Origin: Bacteroidota bacterium
GTDB lineage: Bacteria; Bacteroidota; Bacteroidia; Chitinophagales; Chitinophagaceae
Direction of reading: 5' to 3'
Length of the DNA: 5,650 nucleotides
NCBI GenBank assembly: GCA_025361325.1
Contig: JANYAL010000324.1
Location: forward strand, 1-5,650
Below the pieces are notes generated by a model. That model had not been told where the DNA came from. It did not search any database and worked only from the letters and a program-made list of their open reading frames with translations. This document shows positions 1 through 5,468 of this stretch, in pieces. The translations under genes were made by a program, and so were the position numbers. Numbering within the stretch: position 1 is the first letter of the stretch; the number at the start of each line of letters is the position of its first letter.

Positions 1-208
1 CCCATTATGATTGCGTAAAAAATAGTTTGTTCGGGGTGGAAACACTTGCCCCAGGGTAGCATAAAATAGTAATATCTTTTGTAACAAAATAGTACTTATA
101 TTATATATATTGATAAAAAAAATTAATAAAAAGTATATTAAAACATACAAAAAGTAAAAAATATCATTATCTTTACCCTCTAATTACATCAACAAACAAA
201 CTATACAC
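1..208. other. AT-rich intergenic region, possible tail of an upstream gene
   Basis: No complete gene is visible. Bases 1-59 are of mixed composition, and the plus strand has an open frame running in from the left edge to a TAG at 57-59, with another ending at a TAA at 16-18. Either could be the last codons of an upstream gene, but the stretch is too short to decide. GGGG at 33-36 can pair with CCCC at 49-52 around a GTG-GAAA-CAC core. This is a weak hairpin with no T-run after it on the plus strand. Bases 61-170 are extremely AT-rich, mostly A-runs and TA steps, as expected of an upstream promoter region. Confidence 0.5.
168..175 (+). promoter_or_regulatory. possible -10 box (TATCTTTA) for the membrane protein-XRE pair
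   Basis: TATCTTTA matches seven of eight bases of the Bacteroidota primary-sigma -10 consensus TAnnTTTG and lies 33 bases before the ATG at 209. I found no TTTG or TTG at the usual distance upstream, so the call rests on the -10 match and position. A second, looser candidate is TATCTTTTG at 73-81, which has one extra base in the spacer. The leader after the box is A-rich and has no Shine-Dalgarno sequence. Confidence 0.3.
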
Positions 209-649
209 ATGAAACATCAATTTGAATATATACACCCAGCTTACGGTTCTTTTCTTCTGCCTGCAGGTTTCAGGAAGCTGGGGTACGGCATCATCGTCAT
301 TGCACTTACCATCACCACCCTGCTGGGCATTTTTAGCGCGTATCGCATGCATGCCGGGGCACATAATACAACAAGCAGCCTGGTCTCCTTCAGTTCGGTA
401 CTGCTCATCATTGCCCTGGTATTCATTAGCTGGGCCAGAGACAGGCAGGAAGATGAATTCACCGGTCTGCTTAAACTGCAGGCATTGAGGAATGCATTTG
501 TGGCGGGGATGGGTTATTTCCTGGTGATGGCCATACTCTTCCTCACCGGTGGAAAAAACGCACTGCCACCTGCCGGTATAGAGCCACTGCTGGGCATACT
601 TGCAGTTTACCATCTTTCCAATTACCTATTAAAACACCGGTCATCATGA
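209..649 (+). CDS. small four-helix inner-membrane protein, partner of the XRE regulator
   Basis: This 146-residue protein has no signal peptide and four hydrophobic segments at about residues 25-44, 58-75, 96-113 and 122-141, so it should sit in the inner membrane. Between segments two and three is a charged loop, ARDRQEDEFTGLLKLQALR (about 76-94). A loop with the DE pair followed by a basic, leucine-rich helix recurs, as I remember it, in small membrane proteins encoded beside short XRE regulators. Its TGA stop lies inside the ATGA start of the regulator, so the two are translationally coupled. The start at 209 gives a short amphipathic N-terminus followed by TM1; the leader is A-rich. No enzymatic residues are recognisable. 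By analogy the protein may sense a membrane signal or control the regulator, but this is inference. I am confident it is a real membrane protein and cannot name its family. Confidence 0.8.
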   Translation: MKHQFEYIHPAYGSFLLPAGFRKLGYGIIVIALTITTLLGIFSAYRMHAGAHNTTSSLVSFSSVLLIIALVFISWARDRQEDEFTGLLKLQALRNAFVAGMGYFLVMAILFLTGGKNALPPAGIEPLLGILAVYHLSNYLLKHRSS

Positions 650-894
650 AGAACACCATCCGCATTCAGCGCGCAATCAAAGAGATCACCCAGGAACAAC
701 TGGCCGAGGCATTGGGGGTAGCCAGGATAACCATTAATGCGGTAGAGTTGAAGAAGTATGCGCCTTCGGCACTTCTTGCCATGCGAATGGCTAAGTTCTT
801 TAATGTTACTATGGAAGAATTGTTTATTCTGGAAGAAACTGATCTGAACTTTAAGGAGGTTCAGGAGAAGAAGGTAGTACGTGTTCATGAATAA
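646..894 (+). CDS. small XRE-family helix-turn-helix transcriptional regulator
   Basis: This 82-residue protein is almost entirely one HTH_3/XRE (Cro/C1-type) domain. Helix 2 is TQEQLAEAL (15-23), and the recognition helix region is ARITINAVEL (26-35). The following KKYAPSALLAMRMAKFFNVTMEELFILEE (36-64) is the classic tail of this subfamily, usually seen as NKYxPS..LA..IA..F.V..EE.F. Usual members have about 65-75 residues; the extra tail here (65-82) is charged, EVQEKKVVRV. There is no separate ligand-binding domain, so any signal probably comes from a partner protein. The start codon overlaps the upstream stop (ATGA at 646-649), which indicates coupled translation with the membrane protein. 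Such regulators commonly bind as dimers and repress their own operon; that role is inferred. Only the DNA-binding function is directly supported. Confidence 0.9.
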   Translation: MKNTIRIQRAIKEITQEQLAEALGVARITINAVELKKYAPSALLAMRMAKFFNVTMEELFILEETDLNFKEVQEKKVVRVHE

Positions 895-897
895 ACA

Positions 898-985
898 GAT
901 CGTGGTTCATAGGTGATGGTTCATGGCAGGGTACAATTTTTGATGACACCGCTATGATCCATGAACCTAAGCCATGGTCCTGATC
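898..985. repeat. imperfect long inverted repeat built from GGTTCAT-type units
   Basis: The left arm (898-926) begins GATC and ends GGTTCATGG; the right arm (959-985) begins CCATGAACC and ends GATC. The inner nine bases, GGTTCATGG at 918-926 and CCATGAACC at 959-967, pair perfectly across a 32-base loop, and the outer halves pair with mismatches. The left arm also holds a direct repeat: TGGTTCAT occurs at 903 and again at 917, 14 bases apart, which is twice seven. The element fills the gap between the XRE gene and the next small gene. It has no T-run to make it a clear intrinsic terminator. It resembles the seven-base-period repeats in the other gaps of this window. Confidence 0.65.
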
Positions 986-996
986 TTTACAGAAAA
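981..996 (+). promoter_or_regulatory. weak promoter-like motif before the small HTH gene
   Basis: The 16 bases here match 15 of 16 with those at 4452-4467 before the lipoprotein gene, including an identical run ATCTTTACAGAAAA. At 4453 the run is part of TATCTTTA, a near-consensus -10 box. Here the first base pair is TG rather than TA, so the match to TAnnTTTG is poorer. The motif overlaps the right end of the inverted repeat and lies 27 bases before the preferred ATG at 1024. No -33 element is visible. Confidence 0.25.
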
Positions 997-1023
997 CCTG
1001 CGCACGGCGCAAAGCTTATTTTT

Positions 1024-1272
1024 ATGAAACAAGATCTATTATTAAATAAAGAAAACTGGTTAACGGGCGACAACAAGCCCAGGTTCCACACCTGGGTGAA
1101 ACCTTATACCATAAAAGAACTCTGCGTGCTGTATGAAACCAGTGTTAAAACCTTCAGGAAATGGTTAAAGCCGTTCCAGGATGTACTTGGTGTGCGGGTA
1201 GGCTGGTATTATTCGGTACGGCAGGTGGAGCTGATATTTTTCAGGTTGGGAGTGCCGTACAGGGTGGAATAA
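1024..1272 (+). CDS. small helix-turn-helix-like protein of unknown role
   Basis: This 82-residue protein reads as a compact DNA-binding domain. Residues 28-50 (YTIKELCVLYETSVKTFRKW and on) have the helix-turn-helix pattern in which 'KEL..LY..S..TFRKWL' supplies the support and recognition helices. The C-terminal part, YYSVRQVELIFFRLGVP (62-78), forms a third helix like the 'YY.PKQV..IFE.LG.P' tail that I recall from small Bacteroidota proteins. An upstream ATG at 961 would add 21 residues, but these would be translated from the inverted repeat, so I prefer 1024. The Met-Lys start there follows a T-rich stretch and has no Shine-Dalgarno sequence. The gene is separated by 129 bases from the XRE gene and converges on the binding-fold gene. 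It could be an excisionase- or MerR-like regulator; no partner integrase is visible. The gene is probably real and its function unknown. Confidence 0.65.
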   Translation: MKQDLLLNKENWLTGDNKPRFHTWVKPYTIKELCVLYETSVKTFRKWLKPFQDVLGVRVGWYYSVRQVELIFFRLGVPYRVE

Positions 1273-1296
1273 TATTTGCGGAATGAACTTTATATT

Positions 1297-1333
1297 GAAA
1301 TGGAAACGGGCGCAGCTCTATGTGCAGGGCCCG
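1297..1333 (-). terminator. probable rho-independent terminator of the binding-fold gene
   Basis: On the minus strand a hairpin begins eight bases after the TGA stop of the binding-fold gene. CGGGC pairs with GCCCG (plus-strand 1329-1333 and 1307-1311), and GCA pairs with TGC inside, separated by a three-base bulge and closed by an eight-base loop. The bases that follow on the minus strand are TTTCCATTTC, a broken T-tract. The bulge and broken tract make it a moderate candidate. It sits between two convergent genes, where a terminator is expected. Confidence 0.45.
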
Positions 1334-1340
1334 AAGTTCC

Positions 1341-2579
1341 TCACCAGGCTTTCGTTACCGCCCCATTCATGATCCTCATGAAATAGAGGTGCTTGTTCTC
1401 GTAATAATCGGGTACTGGGTTATCCTTTTTCAAGTTAACGGGGCGGAAATTATAATCGTTAATGACCTTCAGGGCCGGGTCGTTGATGTGTTTGATGAAC
1501 TCCCCCGGATACATAGCAAGTAGGGTAGTGCTCATGCGCATCAGTTCATACCCCTTGTACGCCATATCGCCGGGCTTGCCTTTATAATTGAAGCTGTAAT
1601 CGTTGATGACCATGCGGCTGTTGCTGTCGAGTTTGGTATTGTAATACGGTGCTGTGAAATATACCGGGTAATTCAGCAGTCCCGTACCCTTACGCAGGGA
1701 GGCAAATCCCTCCCAGGTGGGCATACCGATGAGGGTGATATTGTATTTACTGTTGAGGCCGTTGCAGGCAAGGGTTAGTTTCAGGGAAAAAGCCTCTTCG
1801 AGGCTGCCGCCGATGATAAGTGTATTGCGGGTACTGTCGAGTTTACTTTTCAGGATATCGGGTTTGGGTAAGCTGTCGAAATTGAGCGTGCGGAGGTCGA
1901 GCAGGGGTTTGCCCTCCTGTTCGTTGAACTGCTTAAAATAACCGGCCACCATGTCTTCCTGCATGCCTTTCTTGCGCACCAGGATGATCTTGTCTGTACT
2001 ATGGTTTTGCAGGATATAACTGTAAATGGCCTCGCAATGCGAGCGCAGGGTAGGGTTCACGATGATCAGGGAAGGGTTGGCGGTGATGCCCCCGTCGTTG
2101 GGGTAGGTGGCTGATATAAAGGGAATGTTCCTGCCCAGGGCGAAGTCGGCCAGTGGTTTATACTCCGCATCCTTTACCGCACCGATAATGAGCTGTATGC
2201 TGTCGAGTTTGTGGTTGCTGATCAGCCAGGGGATGGTTTGCGTGTAGGCTTTGGAGTCGTATATATTGAGCTGAAAAGTGTCTTTACCTTCATTCATGGA
2301 ATCGAGGGCTACCATGGCACCCTGTACAAAATCCAGCGCCGGGGCCATGAAACGCGGTATGCCCTGCCTGAAGCGGAAGGTTCCACCGGGTGTGAACACG
2401 GAATCGAGGTATAAGGGAGCAAAAAGAGCGATCTTGTGGGTTGGGTATACTTTTTTGACCGTGTCTTTTATGATAAGGGTATCCAATTGGGGACGGCTTA
2501 TCCTGCCAGAATCGTTTTGGGCGGTAACGGTGGTAAAGCAAATTATAGTAAGCAGCAAACAGAGAATGTGCCTGTTCAT
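1341..2579 (-). CDS. exported periplasmic-binding-protein-fold (PBP1-like) protein, no LysM
   Basis: This 412-residue protein has a Sec signal peptide: Met-Asn-Arg, a hydrophobic core, then TVTA|Q with probable cleavage after Ala20. Cys14 lies in TIIC, a poor lipobox, so it is probably soluble in the periplasm. After a linker (21-47), KIALFAPLYLD (49-59) is the first beta strand of a type I periplasmic-binding fold. It is followed by the helix DFVQGAMVALDSM (83-95), the strand FQLNIYDSKA (102-111), IIGAVKDAEYKPLADFALGRN (131-151) and IPFISATYPN (152-161). The pattern is that of leucine/isoleucine/valine-binding relatives. In Flavobacteriia, as I recall, the guaA neighbour is a PBP1 protein with N-terminal LysM domains; no LysM is visible here. 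The longer frame up to 2708 would translate the repeat patch and lose the signal peptide, so I chose 2579. No permease genes are nearby, so a role in transport is unproven; an envelope or cell-wall role is possible. Confidence 0.8.
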   Translation of the reverse strand: MNRHILCLLLTIICFTTVTAQNDSGRISRPQLDTLIIKDTVKKVYPTHKIALFAPLYLDSVFTPGGTFRFRQGIPRFMAPALDFVQGAMVALDSMNEGKDTFQLNIYDSKAYTQTIPWLISNHKLDSIQLIIGAVKDAEYKPLADFALGRNIPFISATYPNDGGITANPSLIIVNPTLRSHCEAIYSYILQNHSTDKIILVRKKGMQEDMVAGYFKQFNEQEGKPLLDLRTLNFDSLPKPDILKSKLDSTRNTLIIGGSLEEAFSLKLTLACNGLNSKYNITLIGMPTWEGFASLRKGTGLLNYPVYFTAPYYNTKLDSNSRMVINDYSFNYKGKPGDMAYKGYELMRMSTTLLAMYPGEFIKHINDPALKVINDYNFRPVNLKKDNPVPDYYENKHLYFMRIMNGAVTKAW

Positions 2580-2603
2580 AAATAAGTAAATGCTGTGCAA
2601 TGA

Positions 2604-2638
2604 TTGTGTTGAGCCTTGTGTTTTGAGCTTCGAGCTGA
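2604..2638. repeat. degenerate seven-base-period repeat (GAGC type)
   Basis: Split into sevens the patch reads TTGTGTT, GAGCCTT, GTGTTTT, GAGCTTC, GAGCTGA, so GAGC recurs at 2611, 2625 and 2632 and TGTTTT/TGTTGA alternates with it. It lies in the gap between guaA and the binding-fold gene, just upstream of the latter's start. It differs in sequence from the other repeat patches of the window but shares their seven-base step. Nearby, CAATGATTG at 2598-2606 and CAATCATTG at 2706-2714 form a nine-base inverted pair that brackets the patch and the AT-rich stretch 2658-2700. Confidence 0.5.
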
Positions 2639-2661
2639 AGGCAGGATTATGTTTCAAGTAA

Positions 2662-2670
2662 CAAAATTTA
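2662..2670 (-). promoter_or_regulatory. weak -10-like motif upstream of the binding-fold gene
   Basis: On the minus strand the sequence is TAAATTTTG, the Bacteroidota -10 consensus TAnnTTTG with one extra base in the spacer, in a strongly AT-rich stretch (2658-2700) downstream of guaA. It would place the start of transcription about 75-80 bases before the ATG at 2579, so the transcript leader would include the GAGC repeat. No -33 box is seen. The alternative is read-through from guaA across the 176-base gap. Confidence 0.2.
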
Positions 2671-2755
2671 TCTACTAATTTATAAATAATAAATAACAGC
2701 TTAACCAATCATTGTGTAACTTATGGTTTCGCATATCAAGCCAGCAAGCCACAAA

Positions 2756-4291
2756 CTATTCCCACTCAATTGTTGCCGGCGGCTTCGAACTAATATCATA
2801 CACCACCCTGTTGATACCCCGTACATTATTGATGATCTCGTTGGAGATATGCGCCAGGAACTCGTAGGGCAGGTGTGCCCAGTCGGCCGTCATGCCATCC
2901 ACTGAAGTTACGGCACGCAAGGCGATGGTGAACTCGTAGGTGCGCTCGTCGCCCATGACGCCCACAGTTTTTACGGGCAGTAAGATAGTACCTGCCTGCC
3001 ATACCGATGCATATAGATCATATTTTTTCAGCCCGTTGATATAAATATCATCTGCCTCCTGCAATAACCGTACCTTTTCTTCCGTCACTTCGCCGAGTAT
3101 GCGGATGGCGAGCCCGGGTCCGGGGAAGGGGTGACGGTAGAGCATGTCGTGCGGGATGCCGAGCTCGAGGCCAACCTTGCGGACCTCATCCTTGAACAGG
3201 GCCCGCAGGGGTTCTACCAGTTCCAGTTTCATGGTATCGGGGAGTCCGCCTACGTTGTGGTGCGATTTGATGGTAGCGGAGGGGCCGTGTACCGACATTG
3301 ATTCGATAACATCGGGGTAGATAGTACCCTGGCCCAGGAGTTCAACCCCTTCAATATGATGGGCCTCCTGGTCGAATATCTCGATGAAGCCGGCGCCGAT
3401 GATCTTACGTTTTTCCTCGGGGCCGCTATGGCCGGCCAGCTTGGTATAAAAATGTTTTTTGGCATCGACGCCAGTGACGTGGAGGCCGAGTTGTTTATAG
3501 GTCTCGAGCACCTGTTCAAATTCGTTCTTGCGCAGCACGCCATTGTCTACGAATATGCCAAAGAGGTTCTCCCCGATAGCGCGGTGGATGAGTGTGGCGG
3601 CCACGGTGCTGTCGACACCGCCGCTGAGTCCCATGATCACTTTCCGGCTCCCTACCTGTTTCCTGATAGCTTCCACGGCATCGGTGATGAAGTGGGCGGT
3701 GGTCCAGTCCTGCTTGCATTTGCATATATTGACCAGGAAGTTCCGGATGATCGTTTTGCCTTCGATGGAGTGATAAACTTCGGGGTGGAACTGCAGACCG
3801 TAGAGGGCACAGGCAACGTTATCCCCGCGTTTGAATGCAGCCACGGGAATGCTTTCTGTGGTACCCAGCAGTTCAAAATGTGGGGGCATTTCGGTGATGG
3901 TATCGGCATGGCTCATCCAAACCTGCGAAGTGAAGGGTAGGTCTTCCAGTAAGGGATCCTTTTTTGCAGTCGTGAACATGGCCCTGCCGTATTCTCTTTT
4001 CTCCGATTTTTCCACCCTGCCGCCCAGGATACGTGCCGTGAGCTGGGCACCGTAGCAGATGCCTAAAACAGGTAATTTGGAGGCATAGTCCACCACATCC
4101 ACCACTGGGGCATTAGCATCGTTCACCGAAAAGGGTGATCCGCCGAGGATGATGCCCCTGAGCGAGGGGTCAAATTCGATGTGTTTATTGAAGGGGATGA
4201 TCTCACAGTAAACATTTGCTTCCCTGACGGCCCTTGCGATGAGCTGGGTGTATTGTGAGCCAAAATCCAGGATGAGTATCTTTTCGGTCAT
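2756..4291 (-). CDS. guaA: GMP synthase (glutamine-hydrolysing)
   Basis: GuaA makes GMP from XMP with ATP and glutamine, the last step of guanine nucleotide synthesis, in the cytoplasm. The 511-residue protein is full length (about 510-525 is usual). The class I glutamine amidotransferase domain spans about residues 4-190, with the nucleophile Cys79 in LGICYGAQL and the partners His169 and Glu171 in QFHPEV; SHADTI (127-132) is also conserved. The ATP-pyrophosphatase domain has the P-loop SGGVDS at 223-228, then FVDNGVLRK (247-255), [11 protein letters not shown] (321-331) and [11 protein letters not shown] (342-352). The C-terminal dimerisation domain carries [16 protein letters not shown] (386-401) and ends with the family signature KPPATIEWE (503-511). 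No key residue is missing. The start at [14 protein letters not shown] is the normal family start. It is divergent from the lipoprotein gene and collinear with the binding-fold gene. Confidence 0.99.
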   Translation of the reverse strand: MTEKILILDFGSQYTQLIARAVREANVYCEIIPFNKHIEFDPSLRGIILGGSPFSVNDANAPVVDVVDYASKLPVLGICYGAQLTARILGGRVEKSEKREYGRAMFTTAKKDPLLEDLPFTSQVWMSHADTITEMPPHFELLGTTESIPVAAFKRGDNVACALYGLQFHPEVYHSIEGKTIIRNFLVNICKCKQDWTTAHFITDAVEAIRKQVGSRKVIMGLSGGVDSTVAATLIHRAIGENLFGIFVDNGVLRKNEFEQVLETYKQLGLHVTGVDAKKHFYTKLAGHSGPEEKRKIIGAGFIEIFDQEAHHIEGVELLGQGTIYPDVIESMSVHGPSATIKSHHNVGGLPDTMKLELVEPLRALFKDEVRKVGLELGIPHDMLYRHPFPGPGLAIRILGEVTEEKVRLLQEADDIYINGLKKYDLYASVWQAGTILLPVKTVGVMGDERTYEFTIALRAVTSVDGMTADWAHLPYEFLAHISNEIINNVRGINRVVYDISSKPPATIEWE

Positions 4292-4302
4292 ATTATGGGA
4301 TG

Positions 4303-4310
4303 CGAAGATA
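4303..4310 (-). promoter_or_regulatory. possible -10 box (TATCTTCG) of guaA
   Basis: On the minus strand TATCTTCG matches seven of eight bases of TAnnTTTG and ends only 11 bases before the guaA ATG. If used, transcription would start within a few bases of the start codon and give an almost leaderless mRNA. No TTTG is present at the expected distance upstream; that position lies in the GRACNNN-type repeat. A promoter further up inside the repeat region cannot be excluded. Confidence 0.35.
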
Positions 4311-4327
4311 ATTTCTTTTCACATTAC

Positions 4328-4453
4328 TCCGTAGTTGTCAGTTCCTGGATGCATTATTACAAACTATTTGGTATTCCCATTTCTACAGAAGTCTGCTTTC
4401 TGAAGTGCTATGGACTAAGAACTACGGACAACTGACTTCGAACGAAGGAGATT
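4328..4453. repeat. inverted pair of seven-base-period repeats (GRACNNN type)
   Basis: The right part (4412-4453) splits into GGACTAA, GAACTAC, GGACAAC, TGACTTC, GAACGAA, GGAGATT: six units in step, nearly all beginning with a GA-rich GRAC-like core. The left part (4328-4348), read on the minus strand, gives GAACTGA, CAACTAC, GGAGTAA, the same family in opposite orientation. TCCGTAGTT (4328-4336) pairs perfectly with AACTACGGA (4420-4428), and GTCAGTT (4337-4343) matches AACTGAC (4430-4436), but the block order is permuted, so the two pairings cannot form together as one stem. A small CAGAA/TTCTG hairpin (4386-4402) lies between the arms. The element occupies the divergent gap between guaA and the lipoprotein gene. 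Confidence 0.65.
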
Positions 4454-4460
4454 ATCTTTA
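4453..4460 (+). promoter_or_regulatory. possible -10 box (TATCTTTA) of the DUF2807 lipoprotein gene
   Basis: TATCTTTA matches TAnnTTTG except for the last base and lies 16 bases before the ATG at 4477. The leader CAGAAAATTAAAAGTC is A-rich, as is usual for Bacteroidota translation starts. The same TATCTTTA occurs at 168 before the membrane protein gene, and the following bases are shared with 981-996. No -33 TTTG is visible; the repeat units fill that position. Confidence 0.4.
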
Positions 4461-4476
4461 CAGAAAATTAAAAGTC

Positions 4477-5184
4477 ATGAAACTCCCTGTCATCCTTTTA
4501 GCTGCAATATCATTGGTATTAATCACTTCCTGCCATATGGTGCGGGGTAGTGGTAATATCATCACGGAAAAACGCTCAACGGGTGATTTTAAGGGGATAT
4601 CGGCCAGCTCTGCCTTTCAGGTAGAGTGGAAGAGCGGCCCGGTAACGGATATAACTGTGGAAGCGGATGATAATGTAATGTCCTATATAGATATACGGGT
4701 GAGCGGGGATGTGCTTAAAATCGGCCTAAAAAATATGACAAACCTATCGAACGCCCATTTGAAAGTGTATATCGTTTCACCGATGATCAATTCAGTGAAT
4801 GTTTCCTCTGCTGCCTCCTTTACTGCCAGGGATATCCTGAAGAACGACGGTCAGGTGAAATTCAATGCTTCCAGTGCGGGGAACATACATGCCGGGGTAG
4901 ATGCCCCTTCGGTTGACTGTAGTGCCAGCAGTGCAGCATCCATTGACTTGTCAGGTAAAACCCAGACCTATCAGGGCGACTGTTCAAGCGCAGCAAGCCT
5001 TAAGACAGGCAATCTCCAGAGTGAGAATACGACTGTTACGGCCAGCAGTGGTGCCAATGCGAGCGTGCATGCCAGTATACGGCTTGTAGCCAATGCCAGC
5101 AGCGGGGGTACGGTCCGTTACCATGGCGGTGCCAGTGTGAATAAGTCAGAGAGTAGCGGTGGGAAGGTGGTACGGGAGGATTAA
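4477..5184 (+). CDS. DUF2807 (head GIN domain) beta-solenoid lipoprotein
   Basis: This 235-residue protein starts with a lipoprotein signal, MKLPVILLAAISLVLITSC, whose lipobox ITSC places the lipidated cysteine at residue 19; it is then anchored to an envelope membrane. The N-terminal part of the mature protein, RGSGNIITEKR (23-33), DFKGISASSAFQVEW (37-51) and ITVEADDNVMSYI (59-71), is the hallmark of DUF2807, also called the putative auto-transporter adhesin or head GIN domain. From about residue 108 a turn motif SSA/SSG recurs at 110, 132, 151, 170, 190, 208 and 226, every 18-22 residues, with alternating hydrophobic residues between, as in a right-handed beta-helix. A start at 4405 would add 24 residues translated from the repeat and would bury the signal peptide, so 4477 is preferred. 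The family is common in Bacteroidota but its function is unsettled; surface binding or adhesion is a guess. Confidence 0.9.
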   Translation: MKLPVILLAAISLVLITSCHMVRGSGNIITEKRSTGDFKGISASSAFQVEWKSGPVTDITVEADDNVMSYIDIRVSGDVLKIGLKNMTNLSNAHLKVYIVSPMINSVNVSSAASFTARDILKNDGQVKFNASSAGNIHAGVDAPSVDCSASSAASIDLSGKTQTYQGDCSSAASLKTGNLQSENTTVTASSGANASVHASIRLVANASSGGTVRYHGGASVNKSESSGGKVVRED

Positions 5185-5396
5185 GTGAGTAATTGGCAGT
5201 CAGCAGTCAGCAGTCAGCAGTCAGCAGTCGGCAGCTGTCGGACTTCTCAAGTTAGGTAAAGCGTTTAAAAGGGAACATAGATCCTGTAAACAGAGAACTT
5301 CTTGCTGTAAAGAATCTTAAAATTGGGTTCAACCAGGTTCGAATCTCACAACTCAAAGCCCGCAGTTTAACTCTCCCAAAAATATTTAACAAACAC
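5185..5396. other. intergenic region between the lipoprotein gene and rpsJ promoter
   Basis: No gene is seen. After the lipoprotein stop comes a heptamer tandem (5196-5230), then about 155 bases of unremarkable sequence. A five-base hairpin, TTCTT (5299-5303) with AAGAA (5310-5314), is weak. GGTTC occurs twice, at 5326 and 5337, the second in GGTTCGAATC, which resembles a tRNA T-loop, but the flanks do not pair. There is no convincing intrinsic terminator for the lipoprotein gene. Confidence 0.5.
5195..5241. repeat. tandem heptamer repeat GCAGTCA
   Basis: Five head-to-tail copies of GCAGTCA run from 5196 to 5230; four are identical and the fifth ends in G. A decaying sixth unit, GCAGCT with GTCGG, follows. 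The tract begins 11 bases after the stop of the lipoprotein gene. Copy number at such tracts can vary by slippage. The GTCAGCA step is related to the GTCAGTT unit in the gap before this gene (4337-4343), so the same repeat family may flank the gene on both sides. Confidence 0.9.
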
Positions 5397-5427
5397 TTTG
5401 TTGTTTGAGTTTTCTCCCTTACCTTTG
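5397..5427 (+). promoter_or_regulatory. Bacteroidota-type promoter of rpsJ (TTTG-N19-TACCTTTG)
   Basis: TTTG at 5397-5400 is followed by exactly 19 bases and then TACCTTTG at 5420-5427, a perfect match to the TAnnTTTG -10 box with the -33 TTTG at the spacing known from Bacteroidota. Transcription should begin a few bases later, near 5433, which gives a leader of about 35 bases. The leader contains a seven-A run and no Shine-Dalgarno sequence. This is the strongest promoter in the window, as suits a ribosomal-protein operon. Confidence 0.85.
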
Positions 5428-5468
5428 CACTCCAAATTAAAAAAAGGTAATTCTAAAGTTCTTTACAT

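Noticed and set aside
33..52. GGGG/CCCC hairpin as an intrinsic terminator of an upstream gene
   Set aside because: The stem is interrupted and no T-run follows on the plus strand.
173..613. A 146-residue minus-strand frame opposite the membrane protein gene
   Set aside because: It is cysteine- and glutamine-rich with no domain pattern, while the plus strand has four clear membrane helices and a coupled downstream gene.
3356..3940. A 194-residue plus-strand open frame opposite guaA
   Set aside because: It lies wholly antisense to an intact, unmistakable guaA in GC-rich codons, shows no recognisable domain, and is best explained as a shadow of guaA codon use.
4292..4327. Guanine riboswitch before guaA
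   Set aside because: The space between the likely -10 box and the ATG is too short, and no purine-aptamer core is visible.
4328..4453. Insertion sequence remnant or MITE
   Set aside because: There are inverted units, but no transposase fragment, no target-site duplication that I can see, and the block order in the two arms is permuted, unlike true terminal inverted repeats.
5195..5241. Possible CRISPR array
   Set aside because: The units are seven bases, joined head to tail without spacers, and no cas gene is present.
5330..5360. GGTTCGAATC, resembling a tRNA T-loop before rpsJ
   Set aside because: Beyond the first one or two pairs the flanking bases do not form a T-stem, and no acceptor, D or anticodon arm is found at the proper distances.
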